From: an uncultured Pelagibacteraceae bacterium
GTDB taxonomy: Bacteria > Pseudomonadota > Alphaproteobacteria > Pelagibacterales > Pelagibacteraceae
Reading direction: 5' to 3'
Assembly (NCBI GenBank): GCA_902597725.1
Contig: CACJYQ010000007.1
Location: forward strand, 1 to 46,166
Length of the DNA: 46,166 nt
Each line of letters begins with the position of its first letter. The first letter of the stretch is position 1. The position numbers and the translations under genes are program-made. This document shows, piece after piece, positions 1 through 8,844 of this stretch. Under the pieces are notes generated by a model. That model saw only the letters and a program-made list of their open reading frames with translations. It was not told the DNA's origin and did not search any database.

Positions 1-1088
1 CCTAAAATAGCAACTTCAGGATAGTTTATAATTGGGGTAAAAAAAGATCCCCCAATTCCCCCTAGGCTAGTTATCGTCATAGAACCTCCGAATAACTCTT
101 TTTTATCAATTTTAAGATCTCTACATTGCTGACTGATTTTTTTTAATTCTGTGCTTATTAAAGAAATATTTTTATTATCTGCATTTCTTAATTTAGGAAC
201 CATCAAACCATGTGGTGTATCCACTGCTATGCCAACATGATAATACTTTTTAACAGTCATTTTACCGTTTTCAATTTGATCGATTGAGGTATTAAAATTT
301 GGAAACTTTTTTAATGATGTTGTTAATGCTTTCACGATGAAAGCCAATGGTGTAATTTTTTTTTTTTCACCAGTATATATGTCCGTAAGAGAAGTTCTAA
401 ATTCCTCTAATTCGGTTATATCAGCTTCATCATGATTGGTTACATGAGGAATTTTTGTCCAAGAGTTCATTAAATATTTAGACGACAACTTTTTCACTCT
501 GGGAATGTCTTTAATATTTACTTCTCCAAAATCTGAGTGGGAATATTCTAGTTCAATTTTTTGGTCAGTTGTATTTTGATCTTTGAAACTTTTATCAGAT
601 TTAGTTGCAACAAATAATTTTACATCACTCTCGGTAACCCTGCCTTGTCTTTCACTACCTGGAACTTTATTGATATTAACTCCAAGTTCTCTCGCAAATT
701 TTCTAACTTTTGGTGAAGCAGAAGCTTTTGTAGAAAAATCTTTAACTATTATATTTTCAGACTCATTGGTTTTTTTTACATCATTTTTTTTTATTTCTTT
801 TGGTAATTGAGTTTTTGGTAATTCTTGAGCACTTGTTTCTTTTATTTCTTTCTCACTTTCAATTTCAATAATTTTATCACCTTCCGATACCTTATCTCCA
901 ATTTTAACATTCAAAGAAATTATGGTCCCATCATCAGAAGATGGTATTTCAACACTTGATTTATCACTTTCTATTGTTATCAGTGGATCATTTTTTTTTA
1001 TTTTTTGACCTTTTTTAATTAAAACTTCGATGACTTCCACATCTTTGAATTCACCAATATTTGGAACTTTTATATCTTTCTTTGACAT
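1..1088 (-). CDS. aceF: Pyruvate dehydrogenase E2 (dihydrolipoamide acetyltransferase), C-terminus cut by window edge
   Basis: Reading from the ATG at 1088 down to base 1 gives about 362 open codons. The product opens with a lipoyl domain (roughly residues 3-78, lipoyl-lysine in the DKSS motif at about K43). A charged linker follows, then a peripheral subunit-binding domain (about 128-163, ASPKVRKFAREL) and the start of the acyltransferase core from about 200. The catalytic HxxxDG motif near the C-terminus lies outside the window. E2 moves acetyl groups from E1 to CoA in the pyruvate dehydrogenase complex. The start codon shares one base with the aceE stop (TAATG), which indicates translational coupling. 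The subunit-binding domain and neighbouring E1 favour pyruvate over 2-oxoglutarate dehydrogenase. Confidence 0.93.
   Translation of the reverse strand, partial: MSKKDIKVPNIGEFKDVEVIEVLIKKGQKIKKNDPLITIESDKSSVEIPSSDDGTIISLNVKIGDKVSEGDKIIEIESEKEIKETSAQELPKTQLPKEIKKNDVKKTNESENIIVKDFSTKASASPKVRKFARELGVNINKVPGSERQGRVTESDVKLFVATKSDKSFKDQNTTDQKIELEYSHSDFGEVNIKDIPRVKKLSSKYLMNSWTKIPHVTNHDEADITELEEFRTSLTDIYTGEKKKITPLAFIVKALTTSLKKFPNFNTSIDQIENGKMTVKKYYHVGIAVDTPHGLMVPKLRNADNKNISLISTELKKISQQCRDLKIDKKELFGGSMTITSLGGIGGSFFTPIINYPEVAIL
943..974. repeat. 32-bp exact repeat, copy 1 (aceF lipoyl coding)
   Basis: These 32 bases are identical to 3984-4015 and encode the residues around the lipoylated lysine in aceF. 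The similarity decays outside this core but the flanking lipoyl codons remain alike. It reflects a duplicated lipoyl domain rather than a mobile repeat. Confidence 0.8.
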
Positions 1089-4000
1089 TATAATTTCGTC
1101 GGCATTGGTTTATCTTTATCAATTTGATACTTCTTTATTGCCTCTTGAGCATATTTAGATGCAATTAATTGTTCTTTAGCTAATACACTTAGTCCGTATG
1201 CAACGACATGTTCTTTATCAACCTCAAAGAACTTCCTCAAATTTTTTCTGGTATCACTTCGACCGAATCCATCTGTTCCTAACGAGTAAAAGCTCTTGTT
1301 AATATAAGGTCTAATTTGGTCTGAATTCATCCTCATATAATCTGATGCAGCCAAAATTGGACCTTCAGTTTTGCCTAAACAGCTTTCAACATATGATTTT
1401 TTCGGTTCTTTTTCAGGATTTAATAAATTATACCTTTCTACCTCTAAGCCATCTCTTCTTAATTCATTGAAACTTGTTACGCTCCAAACTTCACTATCAA
1501 TTTGATATTCCTTTTGTAGAATCTCCGCACCAGCTATCATTTCTCTTAAGATTGTGCCTGATCCTAGAAATTGAATTTTGGTTTTTTTATATTTATTAAA
1601 TTCTTTAATTTTATACATTCCTTTTAAAATGCCTTCTTCACATGATTTTTCAGTTGGCATAGCAGGATGAGGGTAATTCTCGTTCATTGTTGTAATATAA
1701 TAAAAAATATTTTCTTTCTTCTCATGCATTCTTTTCAATCCTTCTCTAAAGATTGTTGCTAGTTCATAATGAAATGTTGGATCATAAGACTTACAGTTTG
1801 GAATAGTTGATGCCATTAAATGACTATGTCCATCTTGGTGCTGTAAACCTTCTCCCGCTAATGTTGTTCTCCCAGCAGTAGCGCCAATTAAAAACCCTCT
1901 TGACTGACTGTCTGCTCCTGCCCAAGCAAAATCACCTATTCTTTGAAAACCAAACATTGAGTAAAAAAGATAGATAGGAATCATTTCAATATCATGATTT
2001 GTGTATGAAGTGCCTGCAGCAATCCATGAAGACATTGCACCTGCCTCATTAATTCCTTCCTCCAAAACTTGTCCACTTTTTTCCTCTCTATATGAACTTA
2101 ATTGTGCTGAATCCTCAGGTTCATATTTTTGTCCCTCGTGAGCATAAATACCAATTTTTTGAAAAAAACCCTCCATACCAAATGTTCTCGCCTCATCAGG
2201 AATGATTGGTACTAATCTTGAGGCAACATTTTTATCTCTCAGAAGATTAGTAAGCATTCTTACTAATGCCATAGTAGTCGACATTTCTTTTTTACCTGTA
2301 GACTCTTTCATATTGTCAAAAATATTTTTCGGAGGGGCTTTAATGGGTTTTGCATAAGTAGTTCTCTCTGGGATAAATCCTCCTAATTGAAGTCTTCTTT
2401 CTTTGATATATTTTATTTCAGGTGAGTTTTGGTCTGGCTTATAATACTCAATATTTTGCACCTGTTTATCAGTTAAAGGAACATCAAACCTGTCTCTGTA
2501 ATACATCAAATCGTCTATATCTAATTTTTTAGTTTGATGTGTAGTATTCACACTCTCACCACTCTTGCCCATCCCATATCCCTTTATGGTCTTGGCAATC
2601 ACAACTGTTGGGCTTCCAATATTCTTTGAGGCTTTATCATAAGCTGCAAAAACTTTGTGAGGATCATGTCCACCTCTATTCAATCTCCATATATCTTTGT
2701 CTGAAAGGCTTGAGATTAACTCTTTAGTTTCAGGATATTTGCCAAAAAACTTTTCTCGCACATAAGCTCCATCTCTTGCTTTCATCGCTTGATATTCTCC
2801 ATCGACAGTTTCATTCATAACTTTAATTAAATGGCCAGTTTTATCGTTAGCCAACAACGGATCCCAATAAGAACCCCAAATTACTTTGATAACATTCCAT
2901 CCAGCTCCCCTAAAAATGCCCTCTAGTTCTTGTATGATTTTTCCATTACCCCTTACAGGCCCGTCCAATCTTTGAAGGTTACAATTGATCACAAATATTA
3001 GGTTATCTAATTTTTCTCTAGCTGCTAAACCAATTGCTCCTAAAGACTCCGGTTCATCCATTTCCCCATCTCCTAAGAAAGCCCACACTTTTCGTCCTTC
3101 ATCTTTGATAAGACCTCTGTTAATTAAATATTTCATGTATCTTGCTTGATAAATAGCCAACATTGGTCCTAAACCCATGGAAACTGTGGGAAATTGCCAA
3201 AATTTTGGCATCAGCCAAGGATGTGGGTAGGATGATAAACCTCCTGGATTAACTTCTTGTCTAAAACTATCTAATTGTTTTTCATTAAGTCTTCCCTCAA
3301 GAAATGCTCTCGCGTACATACCTGGAGCGCTATGTCCTTGAAAATAAATTAAGTCTCCTCCAAATTTATTGTTTTTTGCTCTCCAAAAATGATTCATTCC
3401 TACGTCATAAAGCGTAGCCGCAGATGCAAATGTTCCAATATGTCCTCCAAGTTCAGGAAATTTTTTATTTGCGCGAACTACCATTGCTGCGGAATTCCAT
3501 CTTATCAATGACCGGATTCTTCTCTCAATATTTTGATCACCATTTGATTTTTTCTCTTCATTTACTGGAATTGTATTTATATAGGGTGTGTTTTGTGTGT
3601 AGGGAATATTTGCACCCTCCATATAAGCTTTATTGATTAATTCCTTAATTAAATAATGGGCTCTTTGATTTCCATCTTTTTCAATTACTGCAGTGAGTGA
3701 TTCTAACCATTCACTAGTTTCTAATGGATCAATATCGCTGTCATTAACTACTTGAATTATTTCTGGTTTTTTTCTCTCAATATTATTTGTATGGATGATT
3801 TGCTCTTGTTTTTTTTCTAATGATTTTTCTGCTTCTTTAATCAAATTTTCGGTGTCTTTTGGAATAATTTTTGTTTTAGAATATTCTTCATTTGACCCTA
3901 AAATATTCAAAATTAAATCACCTTTTGAAACTTTATCACCTACTTTAACTTTTATTGTCTCGATTATGCCTGATAACGTTGAAGGTATTTCAACACTTGA

Positions 4001-4126
4001 TTTATCACTTTCTATAGTAACTACTGGATCATTCTTGGCAATTTTTTGCCCTTCTTTGACAAGCAATTCAATGACCTCTACATTTTCAAAGTCACCTATA
4101 TCAGGAACTAATAGTTTTTCGCTCAT
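1088..4126 (-). CDS. aceE: Pyruvate dehydrogenase E1, homodimeric type, with N-terminal lipoyl domain
   Basis: This 1012-residue protein is larger than the usual AceE of about 890 because residues 1-76 form a lipoyl domain with the lysine in an ESDKSS motif (K42). A charged linker runs to about residue 165. The rest is a complete thiamine-diphosphate E1, with the GDGEMDEPES motif and downstream N residues for Mg-ThDP binding, and RGGHDPHK and GLQHQDGHSH segments typical of AceE. It decarboxylates pyruvate and reductively acetylates lipoyl groups. The ATG at 4126 begins the lipoyl fold directly, so the fusion is in frame with no frameshift. It is followed by aceF with a one-base overlap. A lipoyl domain on E1 is unusual, since extra lipoyl domains are more often on E2 or E3. 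Confidence 0.95.
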   Translation of the reverse strand: MSEKLLVPDIGDFENVEVIELLVKEGQKIAKNDPVVTIESDKSSVEIPSTLSGIIETIKVKVGDKVSKGDLILNILGSNEEYSKTKIIPKDTENLIKEAEKSLEKKQEQIIHTNNIERKKPEIIQVVNDSDIDPLETSEWLESLTAVIEKDGNQRAHYLIKELINKAYMEGANIPYTQNTPYINTIPVNEEKKSNGDQNIERRIRSLIRWNSAAMVVRANKKFPELGGHIGTFASAATLYDVGMNHFWRAKNNKFGGDLIYFQGHSAPGMYARAFLEGRLNEKQLDSFRQEVNPGGLSSYPHPWLMPKFWQFPTVSMGLGPMLAIYQARYMKYLINRGLIKDEGRKVWAFLGDGEMDEPESLGAIGLAAREKLDNLIFVINCNLQRLDGPVRGNGKIIQELEGIFRGAGWNVIKVIWGSYWDPLLANDKTGHLIKVMNETVDGEYQAMKARDGAYVREKFFGKYPETKELISSLSDKDIWRLNRGGHDPHKVFAAYDKASKNIGSPTVVIAKTIKGYGMGKSGESVNTTHQTKKLDIDDLMYYRDRFDVPLTDKQVQNIEYYKPDQNSPEIKYIKERRLQLGGFIPERTTYAKPIKAPPKNIFDNMKESTGKKEMSTTMALVRMLTNLLRDKNVASRLVPIIPDEARTFGMEGFFQKIGIYAHEGQKYEPEDSAQLSSYREEKSGQVLEEGINEAGAMSSWIAAGTSYTNHDIEMIPIYLFYSMFGFQRIGDFAWAGADSQSRGFLIGATAGRTTLAGEGLQHQDGHSHLMASTIPNCKSYDPTFHYELATIFREGLKRMHEKKENIFYYITTMNENYPHPAMPTEKSCEEGILKGMYKIKEFNKYKKTKIQFLGSGTILREMIAGAEILQKEYQIDSEVWSVTSFNELRRDGLEVERYNLLNPEKEPKKSYVESCLGKTEGPILAASDYMRMNSDQIRPYINKSFYSLGTDGFGRSDTRKNLRKFFEVDKEHVVAYGLSVLAKEQLIASKYAQEAIKKYQIDKDKPMPTKL
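3984..4015. repeat. 32-bp exact repeat, copy 2 (aceE lipoyl coding)
   Basis: This is the partner of 943-974, lying in the N-terminal lipoyl domain fused to aceE, in the same orientation and reading frame. Exact identity over 32 bases, with synonymous differences nearby, suggests recent duplication or gene conversion between the two domains. Confidence 0.8.
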
Positions 4127-4225
4127 TTAATATTTAGATCTTATACACTATATAATTTTACTTAATTGCTAATTTTAACACATTCTGCTCAATTTTTTGA
4201 CACTCTTCTGAAGTATCCTTTAAAA

Positions 4226-4336
4226 ATGATTAAAAAGTTATTAAATACACTCTTGCAACCAAAAGAAAGTGCTTACATTGATGCTAAAATTTGGATACAA
4301 AAAATTCTACTTGAAGAGAAGTTTAAAAAAAATTAA
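4226..4336 (+). CDS. Possible 36-residue protein, unknown function
   Basis: An ATG at 4226 opens 36 codons ending in TAA, filling the space between the divergent aceE start and the end of the convergent thiolase gene. The product begins MIKKLLNTLLQPKE and ends with a lysine-rich EEKFKKN. It contains alternating hydrophobic and charged residues that could form an amphipathic helix, with no clear membrane segment. A GAAG about 12 bases upstream could serve as a weak ribosome binding site. A TTGACA at 4197 with TAAAAA at 4221 would start transcription inside the ORF, which argues against that promoter driving it. I recognise no family. It may be real or chance in an AT-rich gap. Confidence 0.35.
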   Translation: MIKKLLNTLLQPKESAYIDAKIWIQKILLEEKFKKN

Positions 4337-4339
4337 TTC

Positions 4340-5515
4340 TTAAATTTTCTCAACACATACGGCTATGCCCATTCCGCCACCTATACATAGTGTAGCGCAA
4401 CCTTTATTCTTTTTCTGTTTTATCATTTCATGAATGAGAGTGACTAATATTCTAGCACCTGATGCTCCAATAGGATGACCTAATGCTATAGCTCCTCCAT
4501 TAACATTAACTTTATTCTCATCAATATTCAACTCACGTATTACTGCAATGCTTTGAGCAGCAAAAGCTTCATTAATTTCAAAAAGATCTACATCATTTAA
4601 ATTCCATTTTGCTTTTTTGACTGCTTCACGTACAGCTTCAATTGGTCCAAGACCCATCAAAGTGGGATCAACTCCAACTGAAGCCCATGAGATTATCTTT
4701 ACCAAAGGTTGAATTGATTTTTTTTTAGCTTCTTTTAAAGTTGTCAATAATAAAGCTGCAGCCCCATCATTAATTCCTGATGAGTTTCCAGGTGTCACAG
4801 TTCCATCTTTAAGAAATACTGCTTTCAGCTTCTCTAAATCTGATTTGGTAATATCTTTTCTTGGATGTTCATCTTTATCAAGATTGATACCAGGTTGATT
4901 TATTTTAATTAATTCTTGCTCAAATCTATTAGTGTTAATTGCAATTTCTGTTTTTTTTTGAGAATTTAATGCAAAATCATCTTGATCGGCTCTTGAAATA
5001 TTAAATTTCTTTGCAATGTTTTCAGCGGTTACACCCATATGATAATTATTAAACGCATCTATTAGCCCGTCATTTATCATTGTATCTATCAAATGTTTTT
5101 CTGAAATTTTTTTATTATCCCGATAAAAAATTGAATGTGGGGCTAATGACATATTTTCTTGGCCACCAGAAATTACACTTTTTACTTCTCCTAATTTAAT
5201 TGATTGATAAGCTGAAATTACGGCTCGGAGACCAGAACCACAAACTTGATTTACTAAGTGGGCTGGTTTAGAAATATTTATACCTGCATTTATCGCAGCC
5301 TGTCTTGCAGGATTTTGGCCTCCACCAGCTGTGAGTACTTGGCCCATAATTACCTCATCAATATCATTTTTACTTAACTTACTTTTTCTTAAAATTTCCC
5401 TAATTACAATTGATCCCAACTTATCAGCACTTAATCCCTTAAGAGACCCTTTATAAGCTCCAATTGGAGTTCTAATAGCTTCTACAATTACAACTTCATT
5501 CATTGAATTATTCAT
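4340..5515 (-). CDS. phaA: Acetyl-CoA C-acetyltransferase (thiolase)
   Basis: The 391-residue product is a full-length biosynthetic-type thiolase that condenses two acetyl-CoA to acetoacetyl-CoA, or runs in reverse in degradation. The nucleophilic cysteine is in VNQVCGSGLR (about C92). The active-site histidine is in GGAIALGHPIGASG, and the second cysteine is in the C-terminal CIGGGMG. The ATG at 5515 gives MNNSMNEVV; an internal ATG four codons later is equally acceptable. It is read away from tRNA-Arg and stands alone, with no phaB, phaC or fadB neighbour in view, so whether it serves polymer synthesis, ketone metabolism or amino-acid breakdown cannot be decided here. The symbol atoB would be equally valid. 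Confidence 0.93.
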   Translation of the reverse strand: MNNSMNEVVIVEAIRTPIGAYKGSLKGLSADKLGSIVIREILRKSKLSKNDIDEVIMGQVLTAGGGQNPARQAAINAGINISKPAHLVNQVCGSGLRAVISAYQSIKLGEVKSVISGGQENMSLAPHSIFYRDNKKISEKHLIDTMINDGLIDAFNNYHMGVTAENIAKKFNISRADQDDFALNSQKKTEIAINTNRFEQELIKINQPGINLDKDEHPRKDITKSDLEKLKAVFLKDGTVTPGNSSGINDGAAALLLTTLKEAKKKSIQPLVKIISWASVGVDPTLMGLGPIEAVREAVKKAKWNLNDVDLFEINEAFAAQSIAVIRELNIDENKVNVNGGAIALGHPIGASGARILVTLIHEMIKQKKNKGCATLCIGGGMGIAVCVEKI

Positions 5516-5538
5516 AATAATTTAAATTTGTCTTATCA

Positions 5539-5567
5539 TTAAAATACACTAAAAAATGATATACAAT
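5539..5567 (+). promoter_or_regulatory. Candidate promoter for tRNA-Arg
   Basis: TTAAAA at 5539-5544 and TACAAT at 5562-5567 are separated by 17 bases. The predicted transcription start is near 5574, about 14 bases before the tRNA. The -35 is weak, so the call rests mainly on spacing and position. Confidence 0.35.
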
Positions 5568-5587
5568 AATAAATAAAATTTAAAAAT

Positions 5588-5664
5588 GCGCCTGTAGCTC
5601 AACTGGATAGAGCGCTTGGCTACGGACCAGGAGGTTCTGGGTTCGACTCCTAGCAGGCGCACCA
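5588..5664 (+). tRNA. tRNA-Arg (anticodon ACG)
   Basis: A complete cloverleaf is visible. The acceptor stem GCGCCTG pairs with CAGGCGC, and the anticodon stem CTTGG pairs with CCAGG around the loop CTACGGA, giving anticodon ACG. The T loop is GTTCGACTC, followed by discriminator A and an encoded CCA at 5662-5664. In bacteria A34 of this tRNA is normally deaminated to inosine by TadA so that it reads CGU, CGC and CGA. Confidence 0.97.
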
Positions 5665-5679
5665 TTATTAAGATAAATT

Positions 5680-5778
5680 ATGTTGAAATGGTTGATAAAA
5701 TCTTCTCTTCAAATGTCTGTTATTTATTTTTTCATAATTATTCTTATAATTTTAATTATTTTAACTTTTATACTTTAA
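5680..5778 (+). CDS. Possible 32-residue single-pass membrane peptide
   Basis: An ATG at 5680 opens 32 codons ending in TAA at 5776-5778, between tRNA-Arg and the thioesterase gene (start 5785). The product has a short polar N-terminus (MLKWLIKSS) followed by about 20 consecutive hydrophobic residues, mainly Ile, Leu and Phe, that would span a membrane once. It would be cotranscribed with the thioesterase, only six bases apart. There is no strong ribosome binding site, and AT-rich DNA easily yields hydrophobic ORFs. I recognise no family. Confidence 0.4.
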   Translation: MLKWLIKSSLQMSVIYFFIIILIILIILTFIL

Positions 5779-5784
5779 CAAATT

Positions 5785-6189
5785 ATGTCTAATTCATTTG
5801 AACAAATAAGTTTAAAGCATGGTTTTATGAAACATAATGGTGGTGTTATGTTTAGAAATATCTCTGAAAGTGAATATGAATTCAAGTCAGTTATTAATGA
5901 AAACCATTTAAATGCAGCTGGAATAACTCATGGAGGATACTTAGCAGCTTTAATAGATGCTGGAGCTGGAACAGCAGCACATCGTAGTTCCCAAAATGCA
6001 CCATGCGTAACAATTTCATTAGATCTTAAATATATCGGTGCTTCAAAAATTGGTGATGAGATTATAGGGCATGTAAAAATTTTAAAAAAAACAAAAACTT
6101 TGGTATTTTTATTTTGTGAATTAAAATGTAATGACAAGATAATCACATCTGCTTCTGGAGTTTGGAAAATTCTTAAGATAAAGTCTTAA
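5785..6189 (+). CDS. PaaI-type hotdog-fold thioesterase
   Basis: The 134-residue protein has the single-domain hotdog architecture of the PaaI/4HBT thioesterases. The signature helix region HGGYLAALIDAGAGTAAH (about residues 50-67) contains the conserved HGG and the acidic residue on the central helix. These enzymes hydrolyse acyl-CoA thioesters in the cytoplasm, often phenylacetyl-CoA or aromatic or medium-chain acyl groups. The substrate cannot be inferred from sequence alone. It follows tRNA-Arg and a tiny membrane ORF and is followed by a 173-base gap before the helicase gene. Length and motif are ordinary for the family. Confidence 0.85.
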   Translation: MSNSFEQISLKHGFMKHNGGVMFRNISESEYEFKSVINENHLNAAGITHGGYLAALIDAGAGTAAHRSSQNAPCVTISLDLKYIGASKIGDEIIGHVKILKKTKTLVFLFCELKCNDKIITSASGVWKILKIKS

Positions 6190-6362
6190 GACTTTGTGTT
6201 TGCTGGTAATTTGGACAATAAATCATATTATGTTAAACTTAATTTTTAAGAATTTGAAATGAGAACTTTTAATAGAACGATTCGGTCATGTTTTAGTCTA
6301 TTTTTGTTCTTTACGAGTAACTACATCTTGTAGGTAATATATTAAACATACCAAAGATAGAA

Positions 6363-8840
6363 ATGAATAAAAATAAAATTACAGCGGTGCTTGGTCCAAC
6401 AAATACTGGCAAAACCCATTTAGCAATAGAAACAATGCTCTCTTTTGATACTGGGATGATCGGTTTTCCATTGAGACTTTTAGCTAGAGAAGTCTATGAC
6501 AAAGTTATTAAAAAAACTAGATATGATGAAGTTGCTTTAATAACCGGTGAAGAAAAAATTATACCTTCAAATGCAAAATATTTTTTGTGCACAGTAGAGT
6601 CAATGCCAATAGATAAAGATTTAGAATTTGTAGGTGTTGATGAGATTCAAATGTGTGCAGACCATGAACGAGGTCATATTTTTACAGATAGGTTGCTTAA
6701 TATGAGAGGAAGTAAACTTACAATGTTTATGGGATCCAATACAATCAAAGGAATAGTTTCAAAATTAAATGATGATATAGAATTCATTGATAGAAAAAGA
6801 TTATCTAAACTCACTTATTCAGGTCACAAAAAAATTTCACGCATTAATAGAAAAACAGCAATTATAGCTTTTTCAACAGAAGAAGTTTATGCAATAGCAG
6901 AATTAATACGAAGACAAAAAGGTGGAGCCGCAATAGTTATGGGATCTTTAAGTCCAAAAACAAGGAATGCGCAAGTAGACTTATACCAATCAGGTGATGT
7001 TGATTTTTTGGTAGCAACTGATGCAATTGGAATGGGTATAAATATGGATTTAGATCAAGTGTATTTTTCAAATCTAAAAAAGTTTGATGGAAAAAAATTA
7101 AGGAAACTAAATTTATCAGAGATAGGACAAATTGCTGGAAGAGCAGGTAGGTATCTCAATGATGGTAATTTTGGTATCACAGGCGATTGTAAGGAAATTA
7201 CAGCTGAAGAGGTTGAACTTTTAGAGAATCATAAATTTGAAAATATTAAAACTTTATTTTGGAGGAATTCAGATTTAAATTTTAACAATCCCACTTCGTT
7301 ATTAAAATCGCTTGAAGAAAAGCCAAATAAAGAATGGCTTAGAAAGATTCATGAATGTGAAGATGAGAAAGTTTTAAAGTATTTCCTAAAAAAACTGGAC
7401 CTATATAGTTTGCCAAATACAAAGGAAACACTGACGCTGCTATGGGAATGCTGTCAAATTCCAGACTTTGTAAAAAAAACCTACGGAAATCATTTAGATG
7501 TCGTTGAAAAAGTATTCAATTTTTTAAACAGTGATAAGGAGAAAATATCCGATAATTTTATGCATTTACAGCTTATGAAACTAGATAAATTAGAGGGAAA
7601 TGTAGACTCTTTAGCGAATAGAATTGCAAATGTGCGAACTTGGTCATATGTTTCAAATAAAAACAATTGGGTTGAAAACCAAAATTACTGGATTGAAAAA
7701 ACTAAATTCTTAGAGGATAAACTTTCAGATAGACTTCATGAAGAACTTACAAAAACATTTATTGATAAAAGAGCAAGTGTACTTGCTAGAGGTTTAAAAC
7801 AAGATATGGAATTTGATACTAAAATTTTAGAAAATAATAATGTTATGATTGATGATCAGTTTATAGGTAAAATAAATGGACTTAAATTAGAGCTTGATTT
7901 TAAAAAAGGAGCTTTAGAGACTGACATTAAATCTCTTAAAAAAGCTGCAAGAAAGACTATAGGACCAGAATTAGAAAAGAGAATCCAAATTGTAATTGAT
8001 ACAGGTTTAGTTGAATTAAAAAACGACTCTAAGATTTATTGGAATAATGCGACGATTGGTAAGTTAATTCCTGGTAAAGATTATCTAAGCCCTAACATAG
8101 AATTATTGGTGGATGACATGCTGGAGCAAAATCAAAAAAGTAAATTAACCGCTTTTTTAGAAAAATGGTTAAAGAATAAAATTTCAACAGTTTTAAAAAG
8201 TCTATATGATTTAAAAGATCTAAAGGATAAGAACTCCTCAATAAAAGCCTTAGCTTATCAACTTTATGAAAATAATGGTGTGATTAAGAGAGATAAGGTG
8301 TCCGAGTATTTAAAGAAATTAGACCAAAACGATAGAAAAATTTTAAGAGACCTGGGCGTAAAATTTGGTAGGTACCATGTTTTTTTATTTAAATTGATAA
8401 AACCAGAGCCTGTTTCATTAAGAACTCTTTTGTGGAAAAATCATAATCAAAAATACTTTAATTTAGAACCTCCAACTTTTGGTTTAAATTTTATAAATGA
8501 TTACAAAATTCAAAATAAAAACTTTATGTTACTTTGCGGATTTGAAAAATTTAATAATTTCTATATTAGAATAGATATTTTAGAGAGATTGTTTATGCAA
8601 ATAATAAATTCAGACACAAAGGATATGAAAGAAGTAAAGATGATACCAGAAATGTTAAATTTATTGGGATGTAATAAAGATGATTTTAAACAATTGCTAA
8701 AAGCTATGAATTATAAGATTTTGGAAAAAAATAATGAGGTTTTCTTTAAATATATTCCAAAGAAGAAGATTAAGTTGCAAAATAAAGAGAATTTCAAAGA
8801 AAATCCTTTTGGTGTTCTTAAAAATTTAAATCTTAATTAA
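6363..8840 (+). CDS. SUV3-like superfamily 2 RNA helicase
   Basis: This 825-residue protein begins with an ATPase core. Motif I is GPTNTGKTH (residues 11-19), the Walker B equivalent is VDEIQM near residue 91, and motif VI is QIAGRAGRY near residue 260. It resembles mitochondrial SUV3 and its alphaproteobacterial homologues, which unwind RNA and in mitochondria partner an RNA-degrading enzyme. The rest, about 550 residues, is helical and lysine-rich with no domain I can name. It heads a tight plus-strand cluster (TerB-like, fdxA, carD), and helicase-fdxA-carD is a recurring alphaproteobacterial order. The ATG at 6363 lies just before the motif I strand, so the start is well placed. Its partner nuclease is not evident here. 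Confidence 0.88.
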   Translation: MNKNKITAVLGPTNTGKTHLAIETMLSFDTGMIGFPLRLLAREVYDKVIKKTRYDEVALITGEEKIIPSNAKYFLCTVESMPIDKDLEFVGVDEIQMCADHERGHIFTDRLLNMRGSKLTMFMGSNTIKGIVSKLNDDIEFIDRKRLSKLTYSGHKKISRINRKTAIIAFSTEEVYAIAELIRRQKGGAAIVMGSLSPKTRNAQVDLYQSGDVDFLVATDAIGMGINMDLDQVYFSNLKKFDGKKLRKLNLSEIGQIAGRAGRYLNDGNFGITGDCKEITAEEVELLENHKFENIKTLFWRNSDLNFNNPTSLLKSLEEKPNKEWLRKIHECEDEKVLKYFLKKLDLYSLPNTKETLTLLWECCQIPDFVKKTYGNHLDVVEKVFNFLNSDKEKISDNFMHLQLMKLDKLEGNVDSLANRIANVRTWSYVSNKNNWVENQNYWIEKTKFLEDKLSDRLHEELTKTFIDKRASVLARGLKQDMEFDTKILENNNVMIDDQFIGKINGLKLELDFKKGALETDIKSLKKAARKTIGPELEKRIQIVIDTGLVELKNDSKIYWNNATIGKLIPGKDYLSPNIELLVDDMLEQNQKSKLTAFLEKWLKNKISTVLKSLYDLKDLKDKNSSIKALAYQLYENNGVIKRDKVSEYLKKLDQNDRKILRDLGVKFGRYHVFLFKLIKPEPVSLRTLLWKNHNQKYFNLEPPTFGLNFINDYKIQNKNFMLLCGFEKFNNFYIRIDILERLFMQIINSDTKDMKEVKMIPEMLNLLGCNKDDFKQLLKAMNYKILEKNNEVFFKYIPKKKIKLQNKENFKENPFGVLKNLNLN

Positions 8841-8844
8841 AAGT

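Noticed and set aside
4197-4226. TTGACA-18-TAAAAA promoter-like sequence on the plus strand
   Set aside because: It would start transcription inside the only ORF it could serve, so it is probably a chance match in AT-rich DNA.
6259-6333. 24-codon ORF in the gap before the helicase gene
   Set aside because: No ribosome binding site, no recognisable features and it ends in a small hairpin-like stretch; coding potential too weak to list as a gene.
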